From Solwaraspora sp. WMMD406 (GTDB lineage Bacteria > Actinomycetota > Actinomycetes > Mycobacteriales > Micromonosporaceae), in the NCBI RefSeq assembly GCF_029626025.1, contig NZ_JARUBF010000001.1:1426001-1490000 (forward strand): a stretch of 64,000 nt of DNA, in the 5' to 3' direction. Positions 50,698 through 58,441 of this stretch are shown here, one piece after another. A program made the translations under genes and the position numbers. The number at the start of each line of letters is the position of its first letter. Positions within the stretch are counted from its first letter, which is position 1. The notes beneath the pieces were generated by a model. The model was not told the DNA's origin and did not search any database. It saw only the letters and a list, made by a program, of their open reading frames with translations.

Positions 50698-51816
50698 CTA
50701 CAGCTCCCGCAGTCGGACGGCCGCCTGTTCCGGTCGGACGTCGTTGATGAACACACCCATCGCCGACTCCGACCCGGCCAGGAACTTCAGCTTGTCCGCC
50801 GCCCGCCGAACAGTGAACACCTGCACGTGCAGATAGCCCAGCTCCCGGTCGGCGTGCACCGGAGCCTGGTGCCAGGCGGCGATGTACGGCGTACCGAGCG
50901 GCGAGTCGAACAGCGCGTCGAAGCGCCGTAACACGTCCAGGTAGAGCGGACCGAACGCGTCGCGTTCGGCGTCGTCGAGCGCGGCGAGGTCCGGCAGTCG
51001 CCGGTGCGGTGCCAGATGCACCTCGTACGGCCAGCGGGCCGCCGCCGGCACGTACGCCGTCCAATGCTCGTTGGCCGCCACCACCCGATCCCCGGCGGCC
51101 CGCTCGGCGGCGAGGACGTCGGCGTAGAGGTTGCGTCCGCCGGTGTGTTCGGCGTGCCGGCGGGCGGCGGCCAGCAGCGCCCGGGTCCGCGGGGTGACGA
51201 ACGGGTACGCGTAGATCTGCCCGTGCGGATGGTGCAGCGTGACCCCGATCTCCACGCCTCGGTTCTCGAAGCAGAACACCTGTTCCACACCGGGCAGCGT
51301 CGACAGTTCGGCGGTCCGGTCGGCCAGCGCGTCGACGACGGTCCGCACCCGGGCCGGCGGCAGGGTGGCGAACGAGGCGTCGTGCTCGGCGGTGAAGCAG
51401 ACCACCTCGCAGCGTCCGACCCCGGGTCGGGCCGGAGTGTACGGCGTGACGTCGGCGTACCCGGAGCGTCCGGCCTCGTGTTCCGGGTGTCCGGCGGCGT
51501 CGGCGACCCGGTGACTCAGTGACGGAAACCGGTTCTCGAAGACCGCGACGTCGTAGTCGTACGCCGGGATCTCGCTGGACCGGCCCGGCCGCGACGGGCA
51601 GAGCGGGCACTGGTCGGCCGGTGGCAGGAAGGTGCGGGTCTGCCGGTGCGCCGCGATCGCCACCCACTCGTCGGTCAACGGGTCGTGGCGCAACTCGGAG
51701 GCGGGTGGCGGTGGTGGCAACTCCCGCAGGTCGGGTCTCTCGCGTACGGCGTCGTCACGCTCGTCGAAGTAGATGAGTTCCCGCCCGTCGGCGAGTCGTA
51801 CCGTGCTGCGTTTCAT
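50698..51816 (-). CDS. galT: Galactose-1-phosphate uridylyltransferase
   Basis: Leloir pathway enzyme of 372 residues. It has the N-terminal zinc Cys pair C70-x2-C73 (CPLCP), the conserved VFENRFPSL, and the uridylylated active site H196-P197-H198-G199-Q200 with a second motif HLAPHRRLPD near 265-275 and HVQVF towards the end. The gene is followed on the same strand of reading by no other Leloir gene in this window; the DeoR-type gene upstream (12 nt away) probably regulates it. Start ATG at 51816. Confidence 0.94.
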   Translation of the reverse strand: MKRSTVRLADGRELIYFDERDDAVRERPDLRELPPPPPASELRHDPLTDEWVAIAAHRQTRTFLPPADQCPLCPSRPGRSSEIPAYDYDVAVFENRFPSLSHRVADAAGHPEHEAGRSGYADVTPYTPARPGVGRCEVVCFTAEHDASFATLPPARVRTVVDALADRTAELSTLPGVEQVFCFENRGVEIGVTLHHPHGQIYAYPFVTPRTRALLAAARRHAEHTGGRNLYADVLAAERAAGDRVVAANEHWTAYVPAAARWPYEVHLAPHRRLPDLAALDDAERDAFGPLYLDVLRRFDALFDSPLGTPYIAAWHQAPVHADRELGYLHVQVFTVRRAADKLKFLAGSESAMGVFINDVRPEQAAVRLREL

Positions 51817-51828
51817 GGCTGGTCAGCC

Positions 51829-52611
51829 CTATCGGTGTCGTTGGTCGGCGATCAGCGGGTCGATCCCGTGCTCGGCGAGGACGGTCCGGGCCGAGGCGGG
51901 CAGGCCGGCGTCGGTGACCACCACCTGCGCTTCGGACAGCTCCGCCATCGACGAGATGCCGACCGTTCCCCACTTGGTGTGGTCGGCCAGCACCACCAGC
52001 CGGGCAGCCGCCGAGATCAGCGCGCGGTTGGTGTCTGATTCCATCAGGTTGGGGGTGGTGTAGCCGGCCCGCTCGCTCATTCCGTGCACCCCGAGGAAGA
52101 GCAGATCGACGTGCAGGGTACGGATCGCGGCGACCGCCGCCGGGCCGACCAGCGCATCCGAGGGGGTACGGACCCCGCCGGTGAGGATGACCGTCTGGTC
52201 GCCGCGTCCGCCCCGGTAGAACACGTCGGCGGCCGGCACCGAGTTGGTGACGACGGTCAGTCCGGCCACGTCGACGAGCCGGCGAGCGAGTTCGACGGTC
52301 GTGGTGCCGGCCGACAGCGCCACCGCCATGCCGGGGGTGACCAGCGTGGCCGCTCGGGCGGCGATCGCCTCCTTTTCGGCGCGCTGCCGGGCCGACTTCG
52401 CCGCGAACCCGGGTTCGTCGGTCGAGCCGGAGTCGAGCAGGGTCGCTCCGCCGTGCACCTTGGCCAGCAGACCTCGGTCGGCCAACGCGTCCAGGTCGCG
52501 CCGGATCGTCATGTCCGACACGCCGAACTCGACGGCCAGGTCACTGACCCGGACTCCGCCGGTGGCCCGGACCCGGTCCAGGATCGCCGACTGCCGCTGC
52601 GGCGCGAGCAT
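51829..52611 (-). CDS. DeoR/GlpR-family transcriptional repressor
   Basis: 260-residue sugar-pathway repressor. The N-terminal winged helix-turn-helix shows RQSAILDRVRATGGVRVSDLAVEFGVSDMTIRRDLDALADRGLLAKVHGGA, the classic DeoR signature. The sensor domain has AVALSAGTTTVELARRL (phosphate-sugar binding) and DLLFLGVHGM. It probably senses a sugar phosphate, perhaps from galactose metabolism, as it directly precedes galT in one operon. A 20-bp-spaced direct repeat upstream is a likely operator. Confidence 0.94.
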   Translation of the reverse strand: MLAPQRQSAILDRVRATGGVRVSDLAVEFGVSDMTIRRDLDALADRGLLAKVHGGATLLDSGSTDEPGFAAKSARQRAEKEAIAARAATLVTPGMAVALSAGTTTVELARRLVDVAGLTVVTNSVPAADVFYRGGRGDQTVILTGGVRTPSDALVGPAAVAAIRTLHVDLLFLGVHGMSERAGYTTPNLMESDTNRALISAAARLVVLADHTKWGTVGISSMAELSEAQVVVTDAGLPASARTVLAEHGIDPLIADQRHR

Positions 52612-52729
52612 CAGTGTGCTCCGGGTGACGTGGCGGCCGGATCCGCCGGCTGCTCCGGCTGGCCCGGCTGGACGTAGCTCAGGCCGTCGACCGTTGGCAC
52701 CAACCTTCGCACCATGCCCTCCGCATACT

Positions 52730-52761
52730 CGAACCTAATCGCACAGATCCGAACACTATCG
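52730..52761. promoter_or_regulatory. Direct repeat, candidate DeoR operator
   Basis: cgaacctaatcg (52730-52741) and cgaacactatcg (52750-52761) repeat with a 20-bp period, two helical turns, upstream of the DeoR gene. DeoR-type regulators often bind such spaced repeats and repress their own operon. Confidence 0.45.
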
Positions 52762-52996
52762 CGCAGGCGTGGGTCAGTGGAAGACCGTACCGGTCACCAG
52801 GCGGCGTCGTTGCCGCGGCTTCTGGTCGGCCCAGACCGGCGGCCGACCCGGCCAGCGCGCCAGTTCAACGGTGAAACGCGCATAATGCGAGGAGAGATCC
52901 AGGCGGATCCGCCGACTCAGCGGCACCACCTGATGATCAGCGACCCCGCCGACGGCGGTGTGGTCACTCGCTCCCCGGGCGCGGGCTGGGATCGGC
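52762..52996. other. Intergenic stretch between deoR-galT and the cysC fusion
   Basis: No gene is supported here. It lies downstream of the kinase gene (stop at 52997) and upstream of the deoR operator. The whole gap 52612-52996 is 385 nt and contains only the operator described and no clear terminator. Confidence 0.5.
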
Positions 52997-54526
52997 TCAG
53001 GCGGGCTGCAGCCGAGGCTCCACCCAACCGGTCTCGGTGAGGTGGTGCAACACCGCCTGCACCCCCTGCTCGATGCTCATCTCGGAGGTGTCGAGCACCA
53101 GATCCGCGTCGGTCGGCTCCTCGTACGGGTCGTCGATGCCGGTCATCCCGGTCAGTTGCCCGGCCCGCGCCTTGGCGTACAGCCCCTTGCGGTCGCGGGC
53201 CTCGCACACGTCCAACGGCGTGGCCACCCACACCAGCAGGAAGCCGGCGCCCGCCGCGACCGCCATCTCCCGAGCCGCCGCCCTGGCCTGCTCGTACGGC
53301 GCGATCGGGCAGCAGATCGCCACGCCGTGGTGCCGGCCGATCTCGGACGCGACCCACCCGATCCGGCGGACGTTGCGGTCCCGGTCGGTCTTGGAGAAGG
53401 TCAGCCCGGCGGAGAGTTCCCGGCGGACCACGTCGCCGTCGAGCAGCGTGACCGACCGGTCGCCACTTTCCCGTAGCGCGTCGGCGACACCTCGGGCGAT
53501 CGTCGATTTGCCGGACCCGGAGAACCCGGTGAAGAACACCACCAACCCGCGGTGGCGGCGCGGCGGACGGGCCCGGGCCAACTCCCGGGCCACCGCCGGC
53601 GGCGTGTGCCATTCGGGCAGCGGGAAACCCCGGTCCAGCAGGTCGTCGATCTCCTCCTGGCTGAGCGCCATCCGCCGGTTACGGGGCGGGATGTCGTCGC
53701 GCCAGCGCCACTGACCGTCCCGATTGTCGTAGGCCAACTCACGCGGCACCAGCACCCGAGGTCCGCCACCGGAGAGCATCTCGCCGGTGGAGAGCAGATG
53801 GGTGACCCCGTACGCGGCGGCCACCCGGGCCCGCAGCAGCGCGTCGCGGATCTCGTCGCCCCGGCGGGTCAACGGCACCGCGACCAGCGTCGCCGGGGGC
53901 ATCCGGTCGCGGGCGGCGAAGACGGCGCGGACCAGGACCTCCGGCGGCAGCGGATTGGCTCCACCGTCGGTCACCGGGATCAGGATGAGCAGGTGAGCGG
54001 CGAGGGTCCGGGCGGCGTGCGCGATCTGCGCCAGCTGTGGTCGGTGCAGCGGCCGGTCGGCGACCACCCCGAGAACCCGTCCCGGGGGCAGCAACGCCCG
54101 GACCTCGGCCGGTGTCCGGCGCAGCCGCTGGAACGGACCGTGTCCACCGTCACCGAGCCGGCGTACGGTGCCGCCGACCCCGCTGAACCCGTCCCGGCTC
54201 GGCCAGGCGTCCGTCACGTCCAGCGCGGCGACCGGCGCGCCTTCCAGATCGGCGAGGACGAGCACCCGGTGCAAAGGGTTGCCCAGGTCGAGGCCGGCGA
54301 CCAGGCTGGCGGGCACCTCCAAGGTGACCGGCACCGGCCAGACCGTGCCGTCGGCCAGCCGCCCGCGCCGGCCCAGGGAGGCCAGGTCCGCCCGGGAATG
54401 GAAGCCGGTCAACGGGGCGTAGGCCCCCGACAGGATCAGCTCGAGATCGGCCAACTCGAACGGCCGCGGCGTGTACGCCGGCGCGTCCCGCAGCACGTCG
54501 TCAGGCAGCACCCAGCCGTCGGTCAT
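52997..54526 (-). CDS. cysC: Adenylyl-sulfate kinase fused to degenerate ATP sulfurylase domain
   Basis: 509-residue fusion. The C-terminal kinase (about 325-509) phosphorylates APS to PAPS: P-loop GFSGSGKST at 334-342, LLDGDVVRRELSAGLTFSKTDRDRNVRRIGWVA and ATPLDVCEARDRKGLYAKARAG. The N-terminal 310 residues follow the ATP-sulfurylase order (PUA-like region GAYAPLTGF, then the catalytic domain ending PPRNRRMALSQEEI). The HxxH-type motif is damaged, however: position 156-164 reads ADRPLHRPQ where active enzymes have TRNPLHRAH, so the second His, the Arg and the Asn are lost. Sulfurylase activity is probably absent and the domain may be structural or regulatory. ATG at 54526 with a long G-run ribosome binding site. 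No cysD/cysN genes are visible. Confidence 0.9.
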   Translation of the reverse strand: MTDGWVLPDDVLRDAPAYTPRPFELADLELILSGAYAPLTGFHSRADLASLGRRGRLADGTVWPVPVTLEVPASLVAGLDLGNPLHRVLVLADLEGAPVAALDVTDAWPSRDGFSGVGGTVRRLGDGGHGPFQRLRRTPAEVRALLPPGRVLGVVADRPLHRPQLAQIAHAARTLAAHLLILIPVTDGGANPLPPEVLVRAVFAARDRMPPATLVAVPLTRRGDEIRDALLRARVAAAYGVTHLLSTGEMLSGGGPRVLVPRELAYDNRDGQWRWRDDIPPRNRRMALSQEEIDDLLDRGFPLPEWHTPPAVARELARARPPRRHRGLVVFFTGFSGSGKSTIARGVADALRESGDRSVTLLDGDVVRRELSAGLTFSKTDRDRNVRRIGWVASEIGRHHGVAICCPIAPYEQARAAAREMAVAAGAGFLLVWVATPLDVCEARDRKGLYAKARAGQLTGMTGIDDPYEEPTDADLVLDTSEMSIEQGVQAVLHHLTETGWVEPRLQPA

Positions 54527-54775
54527 CACACCCCCCAATGGATCGACTCACAGTTTCGCAGCCGTTTGCCTGTGGGTCGAGACTGGCGCGGCGAGTCGAT
54601 GTCGACAGCATGATCTTCATTCGGTGTACGGCGGCACGTCGGTGACCGCCGTCCACCTGCCGTACACCCGCCGTCCACCTGCCGTCGGGCCCGGTCGATC
54701 CCCTAATGCGTCGGCCGGTCCGCGACTCAGGGGACATCCAGGGTCGAACCGGGTGCCGGGACGAGCCCGGACTTC

Positions 54776-54781
54776 ATACGC
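54776..54781 (+). promoter_or_regulatory. TACGCT -10 box before the ABC exporter operon
   Basis: Lies 7 nt before the GTG at 54789, consistent with a leaderless transcript of the four-gene operon. Confidence 0.45.
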
Positions 54782-54788
54782 TGACCGG

Positions 54789-55718
54789 GTGACTCTCATC
54801 GAGACCGAAGCGCTGACCAAGACGTACGGCGGGCGGGTGACCGCGTTGGCCGACCTGACCGTCAGCGTCGCGCCGGGGATCGTCGGCCTGGTCGGCGCCA
54901 ACGGCGCCGGCAAATCGACCCTGATCAAGATCCTGCTCGGCCTGCTGGCCCCCACCAGCGGATCGGCGCGGGTACTCGGACTGGACCCGGCCACCGACGC
55001 CGACGAGGTCCGGGCCCGCGTCGGCTACATGCCGGAAAGCGACTGCCTCCCGCCCGACCTGAGCGCCGCCGAGTTCGTCACCCACCTGGGGCGGATCAGC
55101 GGCCTGCCGCGTACGGCGGCCCGCGAACGCGCCTCCGAGGCGCTGCGCCACGTCGGGCTCTACGAGGAGCGCTACCGCCAGATCGGCGGCTACTCCACCG
55201 GCATGAAGCAACGGGTCAAACTGGCCCAGGCCCTGGTGCACGACCCGGACCTGCTGCTGCTGGACGAGCCGACCAACGGCCTCGACCCGGCCGGGCGGGA
55301 CGCCATGCTGGCGCTGATCCACCGCATCGGTACCGAGTTCGGCATCTCGGTGGTGGTCTGCTCCCACCTGCTCGGCGAAGTCGAACGGATCTGCGACTCG
55401 CTGGTCGCCATCGACGGCGGTCGGCTGCTGCGCTCGGCGCAGCTCGTGGACATGACCACCGCCAGCGATGTGCTCGCCGTCGAGGTCAGCGAGGGCACCG
55501 AGGCGCTCGCCGCCCGGCTCGCCGCCGCCGACCTGCCGGTCAGCCGGGACGGCCGGCTGCTGCTCGTCCCGATGTCGGCCGAGGCCGGCACCGACGTCTA
55601 CGACCGGATCCTCACCGCCGTCGTCGAACTCGACCTGCCGCTGCACCGGCTCGACCAGCGCCGGCACCGGGTCGCCGAACTCTTCGCCACCACGGAGGAC
55701 AACCGTGTCAACGTCTGA
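54789..55718 (+). CDS. ABC-2 type transporter ATP-binding protein
   Basis: 309-residue exporter ATPase. Walker A GANGAGKST, signature YSTGMKQRVKLAQAL, Walker B LLLLDEPTNGLDP and H-loop CSHLLGEV are intact, with the C-terminal regulatory extension typical of CcmA-like exporters. It is the first of four overlapping genes (two ATPases, two permeases). The substrate is unknown; such systems move drugs, lipids or peptides. GTG start. Confidence 0.93.
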   Translation: MTLIETEALTKTYGGRVTALADLTVSVAPGIVGLVGANGAGKSTLIKILLGLLAPTSGSARVLGLDPATDADEVRARVGYMPESDCLPPDLSAAEFVTHLGRISGLPRTAARERASEALRHVGLYEERYRQIGGYSTGMKQRVKLAQALVHDPDLLLLDEPTNGLDPAGRDAMLALIHRIGTEFGISVVVCSHLLGEVERICDSLVAIDGGRLLRSAQLVDMTTASDVLAVEVSEGTEALAARLAAADLPVSRDGRLLLVPMSAEAGTDVYDRILTAVVELDLPLHRLDQRRHRVAELFATTEDNRVNV

Positions 55719-56640
55719 CCAACTCACCGCGCCCGGACCCGGCACCGGCGCGGCACCGGCACCGGCCGGCGTCATCCACGACATCGGCTACCAGCGGTAT
55801 GCCGGCGGTCGGCTCGGCCGTCGGCACGTCGTCGGCGCCCTGTACGCCCACAGCCTGCGGACCGCCTTCGGGCTGGGGCGTAGCGCCAAAGCCAAGATCT
55901 TCCCGTGGTTCATCGTCGCCGTGGTGGTGGCGGTCGCCGCCGGCCTGGTGGCCGTACGCGCCCAGCTCGGCCAGGTGATCCTTGGCTACGCCCAGTTCGC
56001 CGACGCGATGAGCTGGCTGGTGATCTTCTTCGTCGCGGTGGTCGCCCCGGAACTGGTCTCCCGCGACCTGGGCAGCGGTGTGCTGCCGCTGTACTTCTCC
56101 CGGCCACTGCGCATCGCCGACTATCCGCTGGCCAAGTTCGCCGCGCTGGCCACCGCCGTGTTCATGCTGCTCGGCGCGCCGCAACTGGTGATGTTCCTCG
56201 GTGGCGCGTTCACCACCGACACCGGCTGGTCCGGGGTGTGGAACGAAGTCACCGACCTGGCACCCGGCCTGGTGTACGCGTTGCTGTGGGCCGCCGTGTT
56301 CAGCGCCATCGGGCTGGTGGTCGCCTCGGTCACCGGCAAGCGGGCGTTTGCCGCCGGTGGCGTCGTCGCGGTCTTCCTGATGACCACCCCGATCGTCGGG
56401 GTGCTGTCGGTGCTGCCGTCGGTCACCGCCAACCAGCTCGCCGGCCTGGCCGCCCCGTCCAGCCTGGTGCAGGGGACCGGGCTGTGGCTGTTCCGCGACG
56501 CGCTGATCACCGGTCCGGACGATGTCGGCGGGATCGGCATCGGCGACTTCGGCCCGGTGTACGGCCTGGTCACCCTGGCGCTGATCGCCGGCTGCGTCGC
56601 CGTCCTACTCGCCCGCTACCGGAAGGCGGCCAGCCGATGA
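55705..56640 (+). CDS. ABC-2 type transporter permease
   Basis: 311-residue membrane protein with about six helices (e.g. FPWFIVAVVVAVAAGLVAV, WLVIFFVAVVAPELVS, LVYALLWAAVFSAIGLVVASV). SRDLGSGVLPLYFSRPLRIADYPLAK is a cytoplasmic loop typical of ABC-2 permeases. The GTG at 55705 is within the preceding gene and has GGAGG 6 nt upstream, so coupling is tight. It partners the preceding ATPase. Confidence 0.9.
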   Translation: MSTSDQLTAPGPGTGAAPAPAGVIHDIGYQRYAGGRLGRRHVVGALYAHSLRTAFGLGRSAKAKIFPWFIVAVVVAVAAGLVAVRAQLGQVILGYAQFADAMSWLVIFFVAVVAPELVSRDLGSGVLPLYFSRPLRIADYPLAKFAALATAVFMLLGAPQLVMFLGGAFTTDTGWSGVWNEVTDLAPGLVYALLWAAVFSAIGLVVASVTGKRAFAAGGVVAVFLMTTPIVGVLSVLPSVTANQLAGLAAPSSLVQGTGLWLFRDALITGPDDVGGIGIGDFGPVYGLVTLALIAGCVAVLLARYRKAASR

Positions 56641-57611
56641 CCACGACCACCACCACCGTGCCGGCTGCACCCGCCGGCACCGCGGCCGCCGCCGGCGGCA
56701 GCGCCGTCGAACTAACCGGGGTGTCCCGCTGGTACGGCAACGTCGTCGCCGTCAACGACATCACCATGACTCTCGGCACCGGGGTCACCGGTCTGCTCGG
56801 CCCCAACGGGGCCGGCAAGACCACGCTGCTGCACATGATGGCCGGGTTCCTCGCCCCGTCCCGGGGCACGGTCACCGTCGACGGCGAACCGACCTGGCGC
56901 AACCCCGGTGTCTACCGCAAACTCGGCCTGGTCAGCGAGCGGGAGGCCGTCCACAGCTTCCTCACCGCGTACGAGTTCGTGCTGGCCAGCGCCCGACTGC
57001 ACCGGCTGGCCGACCCGGAGGCGGCGGCCCGGCGGGCGATCGAACTGGTCGAGATGACCCCGGCGCAGGACCGGCGGATCGGCACCTACTCCAAGGGCAT
57101 GCGGCAGCGCACCCGGGTCGCCGCCGCCATGGTGCACGACCCGGCCGTACTGCTGCTGGACGAACCGTTCAACGGCATGGACCCGCGCCAGCGGATGCAC
57201 ATGATGACGTTGCTGCACTCGCTCGGCGACGCCGGCCGGACCATCCTGTTCAGCTCGCACATCCTGGAAGAGGTCGAGCAGGTCTCCGGCACCGTCCAGG
57301 TGATGGTCGCCGGTCGGCTGGCCGCCTCCGGTGACTTCCGCACCATCCGCCGGCTGATGACCAACCGGCCGCACGTGTTCGCCGTACAGTCCAGCGACGA
57401 CCGGGCGTTGGCGGTGGCGCTGCTGCGGCACGACTCGGTGGCCGGCGTCGACCTGGTCAAGGGCGGCGGCATCACCGTACGGGCCGGTGACTACGGCAGC
57501 TTCACCCGTGCCCTGCCCCGGATCGCGCTCGCCGAAGGGATCCGGGTGCACCGTCTGCTGCCCTCGGACGAATCCCTGGAGAGCGTCTTCTCCTACCTCG
57601 TGGAGGCGTGA
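56637..57611 (+). CDS. ABC-2 type transporter ATP-binding protein (second)
   Basis: 324-residue ATPase beginning with a Thr/Ala-rich tail, then Walker A GPNGAGKTT, signature YSKGMRQRTRVAAAM, Walker B VLLLDEPFNGMDP and the H-loop SSHILEEV. Overlaps the previous permease by ATGA and the next by GTGA. Two different ATPases in one exporter operon suggest two heteromeric complexes or one ATPase pair. Confidence 0.93.
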   Translation: MTTTTTTVPAAPAGTAAAAGGSAVELTGVSRWYGNVVAVNDITMTLGTGVTGLLGPNGAGKTTLLHMMAGFLAPSRGTVTVDGEPTWRNPGVYRKLGLVSEREAVHSFLTAYEFVLASARLHRLADPEAAARRAIELVEMTPAQDRRIGTYSKGMRQRTRVAAAMVHDPAVLLLDEPFNGMDPRQRMHMMTLLHSLGDAGRTILFSSHILEEVEQVSGTVQVMVAGRLAASGDFRTIRRLMTNRPHVFAVQSSDDRALAVALLRHDSVAGVDLVKGGGITVRAGDYGSFTRALPRIALAEGIRVHRLLPSDESLESVFSYLVEA

Positions 57612-58330
57612 CCGCCGTGAACTCGACCATCATGTGGATCACCGCGCGGGGCCTGTTCGGCCGGCGCCGGTTCCTGCTCCTGCTGCCGTTGCCGGCACTG
57701 GTGATCGCGCTCGCGGTGCTGTGCCGGTGGCTCGGCGTCGCCCCGGGCAACTGGGCGCAGCCGGTCCTGATCGCCCTCGGCCTGGCGGTGGTGCTACCCG
57801 TCGTCGCGTTGATCGTCGGCACCGGCGTGCTCGGCTCGGAGATCGACGACGGCACCATCGTGCACGTTCTCAGCAAGCCGCTACCGCGCTGGCAGATCGT
57901 GCTGCCGAAACTCGTCGTCGCGGTCGGCGTCACCGCGCTGACCGTGGCGGTGCCGCTCTACGTCGCCGGGGTGCTCGCCGAATCGGTCCGGCTCGGCCTG
58001 GCCCTGGCCGCCGCGAGCGCCCTGGGCGCGCTGGCGTACTCGGCGTTCTTCGTGGCGTTGAGCCTGGTCACCCGCCGGCCGGTACTGCTCGGTCTGGTCT
58101 ACGTCCTGGTCTGGGAGGGGTTGCTGGGCAACTTCGTCTCCGGCACCCGGGTGCTGTCCGTGCAGCAGTACGTGATCACCTTCGCCGATCGGATCGCCGC
58201 CACGCCACTCTTCGACGGCCAGGTGTCGGTCACCGTTTCGGTGATCATGACGGCGGTGATCGCGGTCGCCTTCACGGCGCTCGCCATCGACCGGCTGCGC
58301 TCGTTCAGCGTGGCCGGCGAAACCAGCTGA
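57608..58330 (+). CDS. ABC-2 type transporter permease (second)
   Basis: 240-residue permease with six helices (ITARGLFGRRRFLLLLPLPALVIALAVL, VLIALGLAVVLPVVALIVG and others) and the loop LGSEIDDGTIVHVLSKPLPRWQIVLPK characteristic of ABC-2 permeases. GTG start coupled to the preceding gene by a 4-nt overlap; last gene of the operon, followed by a long hairpin. Confidence 0.9.
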   Translation: MTAVNSTIMWITARGLFGRRRFLLLLPLPALVIALAVLCRWLGVAPGNWAQPVLIALGLAVVLPVVALIVGTGVLGSEIDDGTIVHVLSKPLPRWQIVLPKLVVAVGVTALTVAVPLYVAGVLAESVRLGLALAAASALGALAYSAFFVALSLVTRRPVLLGLVYVLVWEGLLGNFVSGTRVLSVQQYVITFADRIAATPLFDGQVSVTVSVIMTAVIAVAFTALAIDRLRSFSVAGETS

Positions 58331-58346
58331 CCACCTTCGGGGGTGT

Positions 58347-58384
58347 GCGCCGGCCGACCAGTCTCCCCGCTGGTCGGCCGGCGC
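58347..58384. terminator. 15-bp hairpin after the ABC exporter operon
   Basis: gcgccggccgaccag (58347-58361) pairs perfectly with ctggtcggccggcgc (58370-58384) around an 8-nt loop, between the exporter operon and the converging ppc gene. Confidence 0.88.
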
Positions 58385-58441
58385 GCCGTCGTACCGGGGC
58401 GGATCGTCGTACGACGCGCCGTACGCCCGCCCCCGGCCGGG

